The notes beneath the pieces were generated by a model. It made no database searches. It was not told where the DNA came from and saw only the letters and a list, made by a program, of their open reading frames with translations. A DNA stretch of 28,399 bases from a virus: the IMG/VR virus record IMGVR_UViG_3300025151_000216, positions 1 to 28,399 of that record; one strand, written 5' to 3'. The position numbers and the translations under genes are program-made. Positions 23,522 through 28,399 of the stretch are shown piece by piece (positions within the stretch are counted from its first letter, which is position 1; each line of letters starts with the position of its first letter).

Positions 23522-24271
23522 TTAAATATTTAGGGCAAGTTTAGTAGCGATGTATTTTTTGACTAAACCAGACCTGACAATATCATTCACTGTAAACTCA
23601 GTGATTCCAAACTCATCTTCCATGTTACGGATAATCTTAATAAAGTCAAGAATACCGTTTCTTTCGTAAGTTTTAGTCAAGTCAGATTGTGATGCGTCAC
23701 CACATAACATAATTTTGGTGTTTTCACCAACACGAGTGATTATACTATCAAGTTCGTGAAAATTCAAGTTTTGGCATTCATCAATAATCAAAATTGCATT
23801 ATCAAATGTTGTACCACGAATAAAACTAGTAGACCAGAATGAAATAGTTGATTGTGCTTTAAGATTACCATACAACATTTCAAAATCTGCATCTGATGGC
23901 ATTTCAAACATATACTTTACCATATTCTTATAAGGAATCTGATAAAGAGCAGATTTATCTTCATGATCTCCTGGTAGAAAACCAATCTCACGAGTGGAAA
24001 CTAAAGAACGAACAATATAAATTTTTTCATATGGTGTTCTTTCATTTAAAACTTCTTTCAGTGCATTATACAGGACAATAAAGGTTTTTCCTGTACCTGC
24101 TGCACCATATGCAAAGATATTTTTACCTTTTTTATAGTCATCAAAGAGTTTTTCTTGATTTTCTGTAAGAGGTTTCACATCAAGTAAGAAATCAGAATTA
24201 ATTGGTTTCTTACGCTTCATCTGTTTAGCCGTCATTCCTACTCCAATTGGAGAATCTTTTTTTCTGGGCAT
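23522..24271 (-). CDS. phoH: PhoH-like P-loop ATPase (249 aa)
   Basis: Walker A GAAGTGKT at 56-63 and Walker B/DE motif ILIIDECQN (D164, E165) in the PhoH arrangement. A characteristic YEKIYIVRSLVSTREIGFLPG segment lies between them, and MLCGDASQSD (sensor-like, ~200-210) follows. Length is normal for the phage PhoH group. PhoH is nearly universal in marine T4-like phages. Its cellular role is unsettled (RNA helicase/ribonuclease or phosphate-stress related), and I see no additional domain that decides it. The gene is five bases downstream of the 83-residue gene. Confidence 0.95.
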   Translation of the reverse strand: MPRKKDSPIGVGMTAKQMKRKKPINSDFLLDVKPLTENQEKLFDDYKKGKNIFAYGAAGTGKTFIVLYNALKEVLNERTPYEKIYIVRSLVSTREIGFLPGDHEDKSALYQIPYKNMVKYMFEMPSDADFEMLYGNLKAQSTISFWSTSFIRGTTFDNAILIIDECQNLNFHELDSIITRVGENTKIMLCGDASQSDLTKTYERNGILDFIKIIRNMEDEFGITEFTVNDIVRSGLVKKYIATKLALNI

Positions 24272-24275
24272 GTGT

Positions 24276-24527
24276 TTAAGAAATTTTCTTTACTTTAGAT
24301 CCTGGTGATTTTGATGCTCTTTCTAGAACTTCATTCCATCCTGGTTTAGAACGGATTAGTTTGTTTTGCCAATCTCCAACTTCTCCAGGTTGAGGACAAG
24401 TTGAGGGATCAGACCAGTCGCGTTTCCAGTCTGGGTTGTCTTCACACCACTGTGACCACTTAGTGACGCTCATTACGACTTCTTTTTGTTCTCCAGTTTC
24501 TTTATGAATAACGGGATACGTTGCCAT
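24276..24527 (-). CDS. Small conserved protein upstream of phoH (83 aa)
   Basis: Reads MATYPVIHKETGEQKEVVMS, then WSQWCEDNPDWKRDWSD and a C-terminal GWNEVLERASKSPGSKVKK. The layout (TYPV...TGE...MS....W...NP..., ending PGSxVxK) is that of a small phage family related in outline to FmdB-type regulators but lacking the CxxC zinc pair. It has only two cysteines. Function unknown. A GATAAATA box and an AAGGAAAAG ribosome site precede the ATG. It is tightly linked to phoH. Confidence 0.7.
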   Translation of the reverse strand: MATYPVIHKETGEQKEVVMSVTKWSQWCEDNPDWKRDWSDPSTCPQPGEVGDWQNKLIRSKPGWNEVLERASKSPGSKVKKIS

Positions 24528-24545
24528 ACTTTTCCTTAGGTAATT

Positions 24546-24553
24546 TATTTATC
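24546..24553 (-). promoter_or_regulatory. Late-type promoter GATAAATA after thyX
   Basis: Minus strand reads GATAAATA, overlapping the thyX TGA stop and 19 bases ahead of the 83-residue gene start. It could give phoH and the downstream replication genes late expression in addition to read-through. Confidence 0.45.
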
Positions 24554-25211
24554 ACCACTCAAGAGCGGTTGCAATATCAGGGAATTGTTCCTTGAATATT
24601 ACTCTAACTTCTTCTGCAATCTCCATGTGCTCTTTCTGAGTTCCATGTGCAGAACGAAGATCAATATAATGAATCCACGATCTCACAGAACCTTTCATAT
24701 AGAGTCTAGTAGGAGTTGCCAATGGTAATACAAAACGGGCAGATTCTTTTGCGACACCAAGTTCAAGCATCTGTGCATATAGTGCCTCAGCAGAAGAAAA
24801 CAAAGTTTTCATTTGTACTTCTAGTTTCTGTTTTGTAAATTCATCAAGATCATCAGTAGAGTTCTGACGATTCTTGGTATCCTGTCTACGAAGTTGTGGA
24901 GATTTAATTTCTCCCAAGTTATTCGTATCAGCATATCTTTGTGAAAACTCTTGATATGTAAATGAACGATGACGTAGCACTTGAGCAGCAAGACCACGAG
25001 TAGTATTGATTTCTACTGTCATATCTGCCTGTTCAAAGATACTCCAGTGTTTATGATTAATACAATACTTCAAAAGACCTGCAGAAGTATCAAACTTAGT
25101 TTGATTGTTTGGGTTACTTACACGAGCACAGTAGGTAATGACTTCTTGAGCATCTTTACCCTCAAGTTCACCTGCTCCTTTAGAAACAGAGATTAGTTTA
25201 ACATTACTCAT
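24552..25211 (-). CDS. thyX: Flavin-dependent thymidylate synthase ThyX (219 aa)
   Basis: Converts dUMP to dTMP with methylene-THF, FAD and NADPH, for phage DNA synthesis. The defining RHRx7S motif is present: R80-H81-R82, SFTYQEF, S90, followed by QRY. Supporting segments are EQADMTVEINTTRGLAAQVLRH and ARFVLPLATPTRLYMKG, then SWIHYIDLRS with the C-terminal Arg used for substrate binding. Length is typical. Its ATG overlaps the stop of the 57-residue upstream gene (GGATGAG). It heads the DNA-metabolism block by position. Confidence 0.97.
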   Translation of the reverse strand: MSNVKLISVSKGAGELEGKDAQEVITYCARVSNPNNQTKFDTSAGLLKYCINHKHWSIFEQADMTVEINTTRGLAAQVLRHRSFTYQEFSQRYADTNNLGEIKSPQLRRQDTKNRQNSTDDLDEFTKQKLEVQMKTLFSSAEALYAQMLELGVAKESARFVLPLATPTRLYMKGSVRSWIHYIDLRSAHGTQKEHMEIAEEVRVIFKEQFPDIATALEW

Positions 25212-25381
25212 CCGAATCCTTTACCTCTAGTTGCGTTTTTTTGTCGTTCTTCTGCTTCTCGCAGTTGTTCCTTAAGATACTCCATTTCTTCAATATTATA
25301 ATTGAAAGGTTGTTTGAGTGCCTCTTTGATGTTTTTGATTAACCACTTGTTTTCATCCATATTGATCTTAGGAGTAATCAT
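25208..25381 (-). CDS. Small hypothetical protein upstream of thyX (57 aa)
   Basis: Begins MITPKINMDENKWLIKNIKE and is highly charged and helical, with a coiled-coil-like IEEMEYLKEQLREAEERQK and a basic Gly/Lys end. Starts are possible at 25381 (overlapping the upstream stop as TGATG) or at Met8 (25360). I chose the first for the coupling. The stop overlaps the ThyX start. Function unknown, but the coupling on both sides supports a real gene. Confidence 0.6.
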   Translation of the reverse strand: MITPKINMDENKWLIKNIKEALKQPFNYNIEEMEYLKEQLREAEERQKNATRGKGFG

Positions 25382-25551
25382 CAGTCTGGGTAACCATCAT
25401 CGTCACCTAAAACTTCATCATAACTTGCGTAAGTATCTTTAGGTGGGGTGTTAGAAACGTATGCATTAGTATCTGAATAAACTTCAGATTCTAATTCATC
25501 AACTACCTCTTTAAGTGCCATGAGAAGAACTTTTAGTTTTCCTTTATTCAT
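25381..25551 (-). CDS. Small acidic hypothetical protein (56 aa), first of the thyX operon
   Basis: A short helix (KLKVLLMALKEVVDELESEV) followed by an acidic disordered tail ending DEVLGDDDGYPD. It is the first gene after the promoter at 25571-25599, with the ATG about 20 bases from the -10 box and a GAAAGG ribosome site. Its stop overlaps the next gene's ATG. Not recognised. Confidence 0.6.
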   Translation of the reverse strand: MNKGKLKVLLMALKEVVDELESEVYSDTNAYVSNTPPKDTYASYDEVLGDDDGYPD

Positions 25552-25570
25552 GTTTATTGCCTTTCGACTA

Positions 25571-25599
25571 ATTATACTATAAAAAAAGAGGGGTGTAAA
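25571..25599 (-). promoter_or_regulatory. Sigma70-type promoter embedded in a terminator (thyX operon)
   Basis: Minus strand has TTTACA (25594-25599), a 17-base spacer and TATAAT (25571-25576), matching 11 of 12 consensus bases. The -35 lies in the loop of the terminator hairpin 25587-25607, and the -10 follows the terminator's T-run. Confidence 0.8.
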
Positions 25600-25607
25600 C
25601 CCCCTCT
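25580..25607 (-). terminator. Intrinsic terminator of the small-gene operon
   Basis: Perfect 7-bp stem AGAGGGG/CCCCTCT with a 7-base loop. On the minus strand seven T follow, right after the stop of the 28-residue ORF (25611). On the plus strand the trailing T-run is poorer (GTTTTATTTT), so it may also act weakly in that direction. Confidence 0.85.
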
Positions 25608-25610
25608 GTT

Positions 25611-25697
25611 TTATTTTCCGTATAGGAACTGAACTTCAGCAGTTATGATTGTGAGAAAGATAGCAGATGCTATGCATATCTCTAGAGTTTCAATCAC
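25611..25697 (-). CDS. 28-residue single-span membrane peptide
   Basis: A GTG start overlaps the stop of the 41-residue gene (AAGTGA). The peptide runs IETLEICIASAIFLTIITAE and ends VQFLYGK, forming one hydrophobic span of about 15-17 residues with a short polar end. It ends two bases before the terminator stem, filling the only free space in the operon. Size and shape recall the tiny subunits of photosystems and cytochrome b6f, but I cannot match it to PsbI, PsbT, PetN or PetG. It could also be a lysis- or membrane-acting phage peptide. Support is coupling plus exact fit before the terminator. Confidence 0.5.
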   Translation of the reverse strand: MIETLEICIASAIFLTIITAEVQFLYGK

Positions 25698-25819
25698 TTA
25701 AGACTTGTAAGTTCTTTTTCTTGTCTTACACCACGGTAAGATAGATCGACCTTGTTAGTCTGCTTTGCCTTGTCCCTATTTGTATCATATTTGATACCAC
25801 GGTATGTGACTTGTGCCAT
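25694..25819 (-). CDS. DUF4278-like small protein (41 aa)
   Basis: Begins MAQVTYRGIKYDTNRDKAK and contains a second LSYRGV. The paired 'TYRGxxYD ... LxYRGV' strands are the mark of the short cyanobacterial DUF4278 family, which also occurs in cyanophages. Function unknown. A strong AGGAGA ribosome site lies 6-7 bases ahead of the ATG. It is followed by the overlapping 28-residue membrane peptide. Too short to be found by length cut-offs, but the ribosome site and family pattern make it credible. Confidence 0.75.
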   Translation of the reverse strand: MAQVTYRGIKYDTNRDKAKQTNKVDLSYRGVRQEKELTSLK

Positions 25820-25852
25820 TTGGTTTCTCCTAAAGTAGTTGGACTTTTACAT

Positions 25853-25924
25853 CCGTTCCTTCAGTCGGCTTTTGCGTCCCTTTCGGGATGAACGTACCCG
25901 TTCCGAGTCGGCTTACTTGCGTCC
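25853..25924. repeat. Pair of G+C-rich 27-bp direct repeats
   Basis: Units at 25853-25879 and 25898-25924 share CCGTTCC, AGTCGGCTT and TTGCGTCC with small insertions. Between them lies CCCTTTCGGG (25878-25887), able to form a small hairpin, and CGTTC/GAACG (25854-25858 and 25890-25894) can enclose it. The local base composition is much richer in G+C than the surroundings. The second unit overlaps the 3' end of the 68-residue gene. Confidence 0.7.
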
Positions 25925-26119
25925 AATGCTCCATGGTCTGCAATTTTGTTCTGGTACCTTGGTATAGAAGTAATCAATAAGATACTCCTTAGCATCAGGT
26001 GTGTGGTTCTTATCACTAAGAATCTCAACCCTTGCTTCGTTCCATTCATCACATGACATTTCCCAATGGGTAGCATCATGTTCAGCAAATAGAAATACCA
26101 GTAGTGCTAGACTATGCAT
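25913..26119 (-). CDS. Hypothetical protein (68 aa)
   Basis: Begins MHSLALLVFLFAEHDATHWE and contains MSCDEWNEARVEILSD, then KEYLIDYFYTKVPEQ. The first 12 residues are hydrophobic but too short and uncharged to call a signal peptide. Not recognised. It follows a promoter-like region with a hairpin (26135-26166), and its last few codons lie in the G+C-rich repeat, so the natural C-terminus may have been altered by repeat insertion. No clear ribosome site. Confidence 0.55.
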   Translation of the reverse strand: MHSLALLVFLFAEHDATHWEMSCDEWNEARVEILSDKNHTPDAKEYLIDYFYTKVPEQNCRPWSIGRK

Positions 26120-26134
26120 TTGGATGAACGTAAA

Positions 26135-26166
26135 GGTATGTTAGCATACCCACACTATATAGTCAA
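26135..26166 (-). promoter_or_regulatory. Possible sigma70-type promoter with an overlapping inverted repeat
   Basis: Minus strand has TTGACT (26161-26166), a 17-base spacer and TAACAT (26138-26143). A perfect inverted repeat GGTATG-CTAA-CATACC (26135-26150) covers the -10, so a regulator or RNA hairpin could act here. The -10 match is only fair. Confidence 0.4.
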
Positions 26167-26328
26167 CTAACTTTGTAAATTGTGATACAGTTTAGGTTCG
26201 TGTTTCCGTAATAGTTTCGCATATTCCACTTCTTGGGTGGTATACAACTCAGGATTTTCTTTAGCTCGTTTTATTAAAATTTTTGCAGCTTTTCTACTCT
26301 TCATATAGGTATTTATACTTTTTCTCAT
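26167..26328 (-). CDS. Small basic hypothetical protein (53 aa, or 45 aa from the inner start)
   Basis: A basic, helical protein: KSRKAAKILIKRAKENPELY and then EVEYAKLLRKHEPKLYH. The ATG at 26328 directly follows the stop of the coiled-coil gene (TAGATG), indicating coupling. A second in-frame ATG at 26304 lies six bases after an exact TATAAATA (26310-26317) and gives 45 residues. Not recognised; a nucleic-acid-binding role would fit the charge but is not shown. Confidence 0.6.
   Translation of the reverse strand: MRKSINTYMKSRKAAKILIKRAKENPELYTTQEVEYAKLLRKHEPKLYHNLQS
26310..26317 (-). promoter_or_regulatory. Exact late promoter box TATAAATA inside the 53-aa ORF
   Basis: Minus strand reads TATAAATA between the two candidate start codons (26328 and 26304). 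If used, transcription would begin almost at the inner ATG, giving a leaderless or very short-leader message. Confidence 0.4.
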
Positions 26329-26646
26329 CTAATGAGAATGATTATCTAATTCAATACTAATCCTTTCTATCTTGTTATAGTTATGTTGTAACTCATTACG
26401 TAAATCCATATCATCTTGTTCAGTTTGCAATAATCTAAGAGAAAGTGAATTAATTTCATCTTCACGATCAGCTAATCTTTCATGTAGTTCTTGTATTTTA
26501 TCTTTTAACATTACTATATGAGTTTGTGCTTCTTCCATCTCTTTATTGGAAGTTTTAAGTATTTCAAAAAGGTCGTTTATTAACTCTTGCAAATCCACCA
26601 TTTGTTTGGTCTCTGGATTTTCATATTTTCTGTAAACGTAAGTCAT
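26329..26646 (-). CDS. Coiled-coil protein (105 aa)
   Basis: After a short start (MTYVYRKYENPETKQMVDLQ), almost the whole protein is one long heptad-rich helix (LINDLFEILKTSN, HIVMLKDKIQELHERLADRE, LSLRLLQTEQDDMDLRNEL), strongly predicted to form a coiled coil. Function unknown; such proteins in phages can be scaffolds or adaptors. It follows the terminator at 26690-26722 and a CATAAATA box (26667-26674), so it probably starts a late unit. Confidence 0.65.
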   Translation of the reverse strand: MTYVYRKYENPETKQMVDLQELINDLFEILKTSNKEMEEAQTHIVMLKDKIQELHERLADREDEINSLSLRLLQTEQDDMDLRNELQHNYNKIERISIELDNHSH

Positions 26647-26666
26647 AATGATACTTTATAATGAAT

Positions 26667-26674
26667 TATTTATG
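26667..26674 (-). promoter_or_regulatory. Late-type promoter CATAAATA for the coiled-coil gene
   Basis: Minus strand reads CATAAATA, one base off the T4 late consensus, 20 bases ahead of the ATG at 26646 and just past an intrinsic terminator. Confidence 0.5.
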
Positions 26675-26683
26675 CGACCCTCT

Positions 26684-26722
26684 GGACAAAAAATTTGGCG
26701 GAATTTTTTTTCCGCCTTTTTT
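26684..26722. terminator. Bidirectional intrinsic terminator
   Basis: A 7-bp stem GGCGGAA (26697-26703)/TTCCGCC (26710-26716). On the plus strand it is followed by six T; on the minus strand by AAATTTTTTG. It follows the stop of the 129-residue gene (26727) and separates it from the coiled-coil gene. Confidence 0.85.
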
Positions 26723-26726
26723 GTAA

Positions 26727-27116
26727 TTACTTCTTCTTTTTGGTTTGAGGTTTTTGAGAATACTTCCAAAGAGTTGGACTAATAGTACCTTCTCCAAAGT
26801 CAATCGACTTCAAGACACCTGGTCCGAAGTAATCATAATATAAATCGAAGATGTCAACTCGTTTGCCTCTAATAAGGTCACGAGAAGTAGTACCACCAAA
26901 TTCATAGGTGACAATCACTGCATCAGAAGGTTGATTTTTATTTTTTAGTTTCTCAGGAGTACCATTCTCTAAAAGAATTTCACAAGAGTACTTCTTCTGA
27001 AGATTAATCTTCTCATCTTGAGTCCACTTATCTGGGACTCTATCCCCAAGATCTTTCGGGGAAGGCTTCTTTGACTGTTTCGTAGGTGAGTTTGTACTTT
27101 TCTCCAAGTTTTCCAT
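26727..27116 (-). CDS. Hypothetical protein (129 aa at most, start uncertain)
   Basis: The body from about residue 24 (DRVPDKWTQDEKINLQKKYS, then AVIVTYEFGGTTSRDLIRG and VDIFDLYYDYFGPG) looks like a small folded domain, with a Lys-rich tail. The only ATG (27116) lies 77 bases inside the upstream gene, and the resulting first ~22 residues are Lys/Ser/Pro low-complexity. A real start may be a non-ATG codon near 27040, or entry by a +1 shift from the upstream gene. Not recognised. It ends 5 bases before the terminator. Confidence 0.6.
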   Translation of the reverse strand: MENLEKSTNSPTKQSKKPSPKDLGDRVPDKWTQDEKINLQKKYSCEILLENGTPEKLKNKNQPSDAVIVTYEFGGTTSRDLIRGKRVDIFDLYYDYFGPGVLKSIDFGEGTISPTLWKYSQKPQTKKKK

Positions 27117-27498
27117 CCTTTGCTAAACAAATAACTTCTGCTTCATCCTCGTTTAAACCTTCAAGAAGTTGAATGAACAACATTTCTCTACGATTACGAG
27201 TTATTGTTGGATCTCCACCTTTGCAGAATTTGTAGAGATTACGATACTCATGAATTAAGCGTGTGTGCTCAGTTCCTTTTGGAGCATCATTGGGGGTGTA
27301 AGGAACTTCACCATCAGGAACTGCCGACTCAATGTTAGGGTCATAATTCCATACAAGAACAGCAATCAATCCTTGATTTGTGGATCGTTCCTGTAGTATT
27401 TCAATCTTTTTTGCTTTAGTTCTTTGTTTTGAAACCGCTTCTAGGATTTCAGAGACAAGAGCATCTTTAGGTAACTTTGTTTTTGTTTTTGTGGGCAT
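27040..27498 (-). CDS. Conserved phage protein of unknown function (DUF6433-like, 152 aa)
   Basis: Contains LIHEYRNLYKFCKGGDPTIT, RREMLFIQLLEGLNEDEAEV and a final AFPERSWG. The 'LY.F.KGG....RRE.LFIQLLEGL...EA' and C-terminal 'AFP...WG' pattern fits a small family widespread in marine T4-like phages, which I believe is DUF6433. It is mostly helical with a basic N-terminus. Function unknown. It starts two bases after the membrane-protein stop at 27501. Confidence 0.75.
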   Translation of the reverse strand: MPTKTKTKLPKDALVSEILEAVSKQRTKAKKIEILQERSTNQGLIAVLVWNYDPNIESAVPDGEVPYTPNDAPKGTEHTRLIHEYRNLYKFCKGGDPTITRNRREMLFIQLLEGLNEDEAEVICLAKDGKLGEKYKLTYETVKEAFPERSWG

Positions 27499-27500
27499 AA

Positions 27501-27752
27501 TTAATCATCTAATGGTTCAATGTCCTCGCTATTATCAAATTTAAATGCGATTAGTTGATCTGTTAATAGATTTCCATGTTCGTCATACATCAGTTCAGGG
27601 TGCATTGAATATGTTTCCTCTTCGGAGGATTCATTATTTTCATGGTAGGTAAACATGTATTCTCTTGCTATCCATCCTAGCATAGTTCCGACAGTTAATG
27701 CAATAATAGAAACGATGGAACCTATCGTAAGTGCTGCAATGGGATCTAACAT
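27501..27752 (-). CDS. Small single-span membrane protein (83 aa)
   Basis: Residues ~4-29 (IAALTIGSIVSIIALTVGTM, then LGWIAREY) form one transmembrane helix near the N-terminus. The remaining ~50 residues are acidic and soluble (MHPELMYDEHGNLL, ending DNSEDIEPLDD). A clear AAGGAG ribosome site lies 6-8 bases before the ATG. Not recognised by function; probably an inner-membrane host-takeover protein. Confidence 0.72.
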   Translation of the reverse strand: MLDPIAALTIGSIVSIIALTVGTMLGWIAREYMFTYHENNESSEEETYSMHPELMYDEHGNLLTDQLIAFKFDNSEDIEPLDD

Positions 27753-27771
27753 TTGAAACTCCTTGAACTTT

Positions 27772-27954
27772 TTACTCTTCTATCTTTGATATATTCAAAG
27801 AAATTTTAAAGTAAAACTTGATTTCTCTTCGGAGAAAAGAAACAGTTTTATCCAAGACTACTTTTAAAGTCTCTGGTTTTGGTTTTGGTTCTTCCTTTTT
27901 CTTACCTCCATTGAGTAACAGTTCAATACCTCTATTTATCTCGATGTCAGACAA
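27772..27954 (-). CDS. Small basic hypothetical protein (60 aa)
   Basis: Begins MSDIEINRGIELLLNGGKKK, then a Lys/Pro/Glu linker and a C-terminal amphipathic, aromatic segment (VSFLRREIKFYFKISLNI). The ATG overlaps the 3' end of the glutaredoxin gene by 8 bases, so it is co-translated with it. Function unknown. Confidence 0.6.
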   Translation of the reverse strand: MSDIEINRGIELLLNGGKKKEEPKPKPETLKVVLDKTVSFLRREIKFYFKISLNISKIEE

Positions 27955-28198
27955 TGTTTCGTTCCTTTAAGAATTTGACAGTTTCACTACAACCACCGAT
28001 GAATTCCTCATCACCAAGGTCAGATGACATGGTCACTTTTGGGAATGTAGAACCTTCACCGAACTTAGAATAAAATTCTTCTCGGTCAAAGTCAGTTCCC
28101 AATTTTAAGATATCATGTTGTAGTTCCGCTAATTGTAGCACCTTTTCTACTTTAGTGCAATAGGGACATCCATTTTTAGAATAAACTGTGAATTGCAT
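27947..28198 (-). CDS. Glutaredoxin (83 aa)
   Basis: Classic dithiol glutaredoxin: active site CPYC (C11-C14) in YSKNGCPYC, cis-Pro loop TFPKV (51-55), and a glutathione-binding GGCSE (68-72). Length is normal. In T4-like phages glutaredoxin/NrdC-type proteins hand electrons to ribonucleotide reductase for dNTP supply. Its ATG directly follows an eight-T run of the hairpin at 28206-28225, so there is no Shine-Dalgarno at all. Translation must be leaderless-like or rely on something else in the leader. Confidence 0.95.
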   Translation of the reverse strand: MQFTVYSKNGCPYCTKVEKVLQLAELQHDILKLGTDFDREEFYSKFGEGSTFPKVTMSSDLGDEEFIGGCSETVKFLKERNIV

Positions 28199-28225
28199 AA
28201 AAAAAAGAGGGTTGTTACACCCTCT
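28199..28225 (-). terminator. Terminator-like hairpin abutting the glutaredoxin start
   Basis: Stem AGAGGG (minus 28225-28220)/CCCTCT (28211-28206), loop TGTAACAA, then eight T (28206-28199) running straight into the ATG at 28198. It ends the upstream partial gene, whose stop is 19 bases before. The stem sequence is nearly that of the terminator at 25587-25607. Confidence 0.8.
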
Positions 28226-28226
28226 A

Positions 28227-28255
28227 ATTATATCACAAATAATTTATATCATCAA
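28227..28255 (-). promoter_or_regulatory. Sigma70-type promoter of the glutaredoxin operon
   Basis: Minus strand has TTGATG (28250-28255), a 17-base spacer and TATAAT (28227-28232), with TGA just before the -10. It overlaps the end of the upstream gene. The expected start (~28219-28221) falls inside the hairpin at 28206-28225. Confidence 0.65.
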
Positions 28256-28399
28256 CATTGCATGTTGAAGTTCTTTTGCGTGTTTGAGTTCATCCTCTGC
28301 TATCTCTGCTATCTTCTTATCTTCTGGATGATATGAAAGATACTTGATGTAAGTTTCATATGCATGCTTTTCAATCTTCATGTTGATATCATAAGCGTT
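28244..28399 (-). CDS. Partial helical protein, possibly ferritin-like (C-terminal 51 aa)
   Basis: Open from the window edge to a TAA at 28244; the start lies outside. The visible part is all helix and contains EKHAYETYIKYLSYHP and IAEIAEDELKHAKEL. The E-D-E-L-K-H-A block has the ExxH spacing of a ferritin/rubrerythrin-type diiron helix, but one helix is too little to be sure. It is followed by the promoter and hairpin of the glutaredoxin operon. Confidence 0.55.
   Translation of the reverse strand, partial: NAYDINMKIEKHAYETYIKYLSYHPEDKKIAEIAEDELKHAKELQHAMLMI

Noticed and set aside
25861-26088. A 75-codon minus-strand frame overlapping the 68-residue gene in another frame, running through the G+C-rich repeat
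   Set aside because: The 68-residue frame is the more protein-like; the repeat-derived end of the other frame is probably incidental. Kept only as part of the repeat finding.
1-28399. tRNA genes, CRISPR arrays, insertion sequences, integrase or attachment sites
   Set aside because: No cloverleaf with a recognisable TTCAA-type arm, no regularly spaced repeats, and no transposase or integrase motifs seen; I could not run a dedicated scan.

Overview
The window is part of the genome of a T4-like cyanophage (a contractile-tailed myovirus of marine Synechococcus or Prochlorococcus). Evidence seen in the sequence: an A+T-rich, almost fully coding layout with overlapping start and stop codons; a near-complete T4-type baseplate/tail set (gp54, gp48, gp53, gp26, gp27, gp5) plus the head protein gp4; the T4 replication and late-transcription cluster gp32-gp59-gp33; and cyanophage or cyanobacterial genes (CP12, PhoH, ThyX, a DUF1825-like protein, a DUF4278-like peptide, glutaredoxin).

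Layout. 1-7118 (minus) holds a partial tail-fibre-like protein and a 1721-residue beta-helical virion protein. 7207-8276 (minus) is a cassette of four small unknown genes behind its own sigma70-type promoter, set inside the structural region. 8333-17178 (minus) is the baseplate hub operon, read in the order gp26, a 57-residue ORF, two tape-measure/hub-like paralogues (the second carrying an M15-type peptidase domain), gp27, CP12, gp5 and a beta-helical spike-like protein. gp54 (minus, 17209-18192) diverges from gp4, an unknown gene, gp48 and gp53 (plus, 18245-20696). 20693-25211 (minus) is the DNA-metabolism block, read as thyX, an unknown gene, phoH, a PD-(D/E)XK nuclease, gp33, gp59, a DUF1825-like gene and gp32. 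25208-28399 (minus) is a run of very small accessory genes ending in glutaredoxin and a partial helical protein.

How the genes work together. gp27 and gp5 form the central hub. gp54 and gp48 cap the baseplate and start the tube. gp53 is a wedge protein. The gp26 region probably supplies tail-assembly (tape-measure) chaperones. gp32 and gp59 coat ssDNA and load the helicase, and gp33 switches on late promoters. ThyX, the nuclease and glutaredoxin feed nucleotide supply, and CP12 shuts down the host Calvin cycle. Late-type promoters (TATAAATA and the variants GATAAATA and CTAAATA) precede many genes, and TTGACA-17-TATAAT host-type promoters precede gp32, the small cassette and accessory operons.

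The strongest unusual signal is a candidate programmed -1 frameshift at the end of gp26. It has an in-frame T TTT TTC heptamer, a downstream 8-bp hairpin, and a 57-codon ORF exactly in the -1 frame just ahead of the tape-measure-like genes. This is the arrangement of the lambda G/GT tail chaperones.
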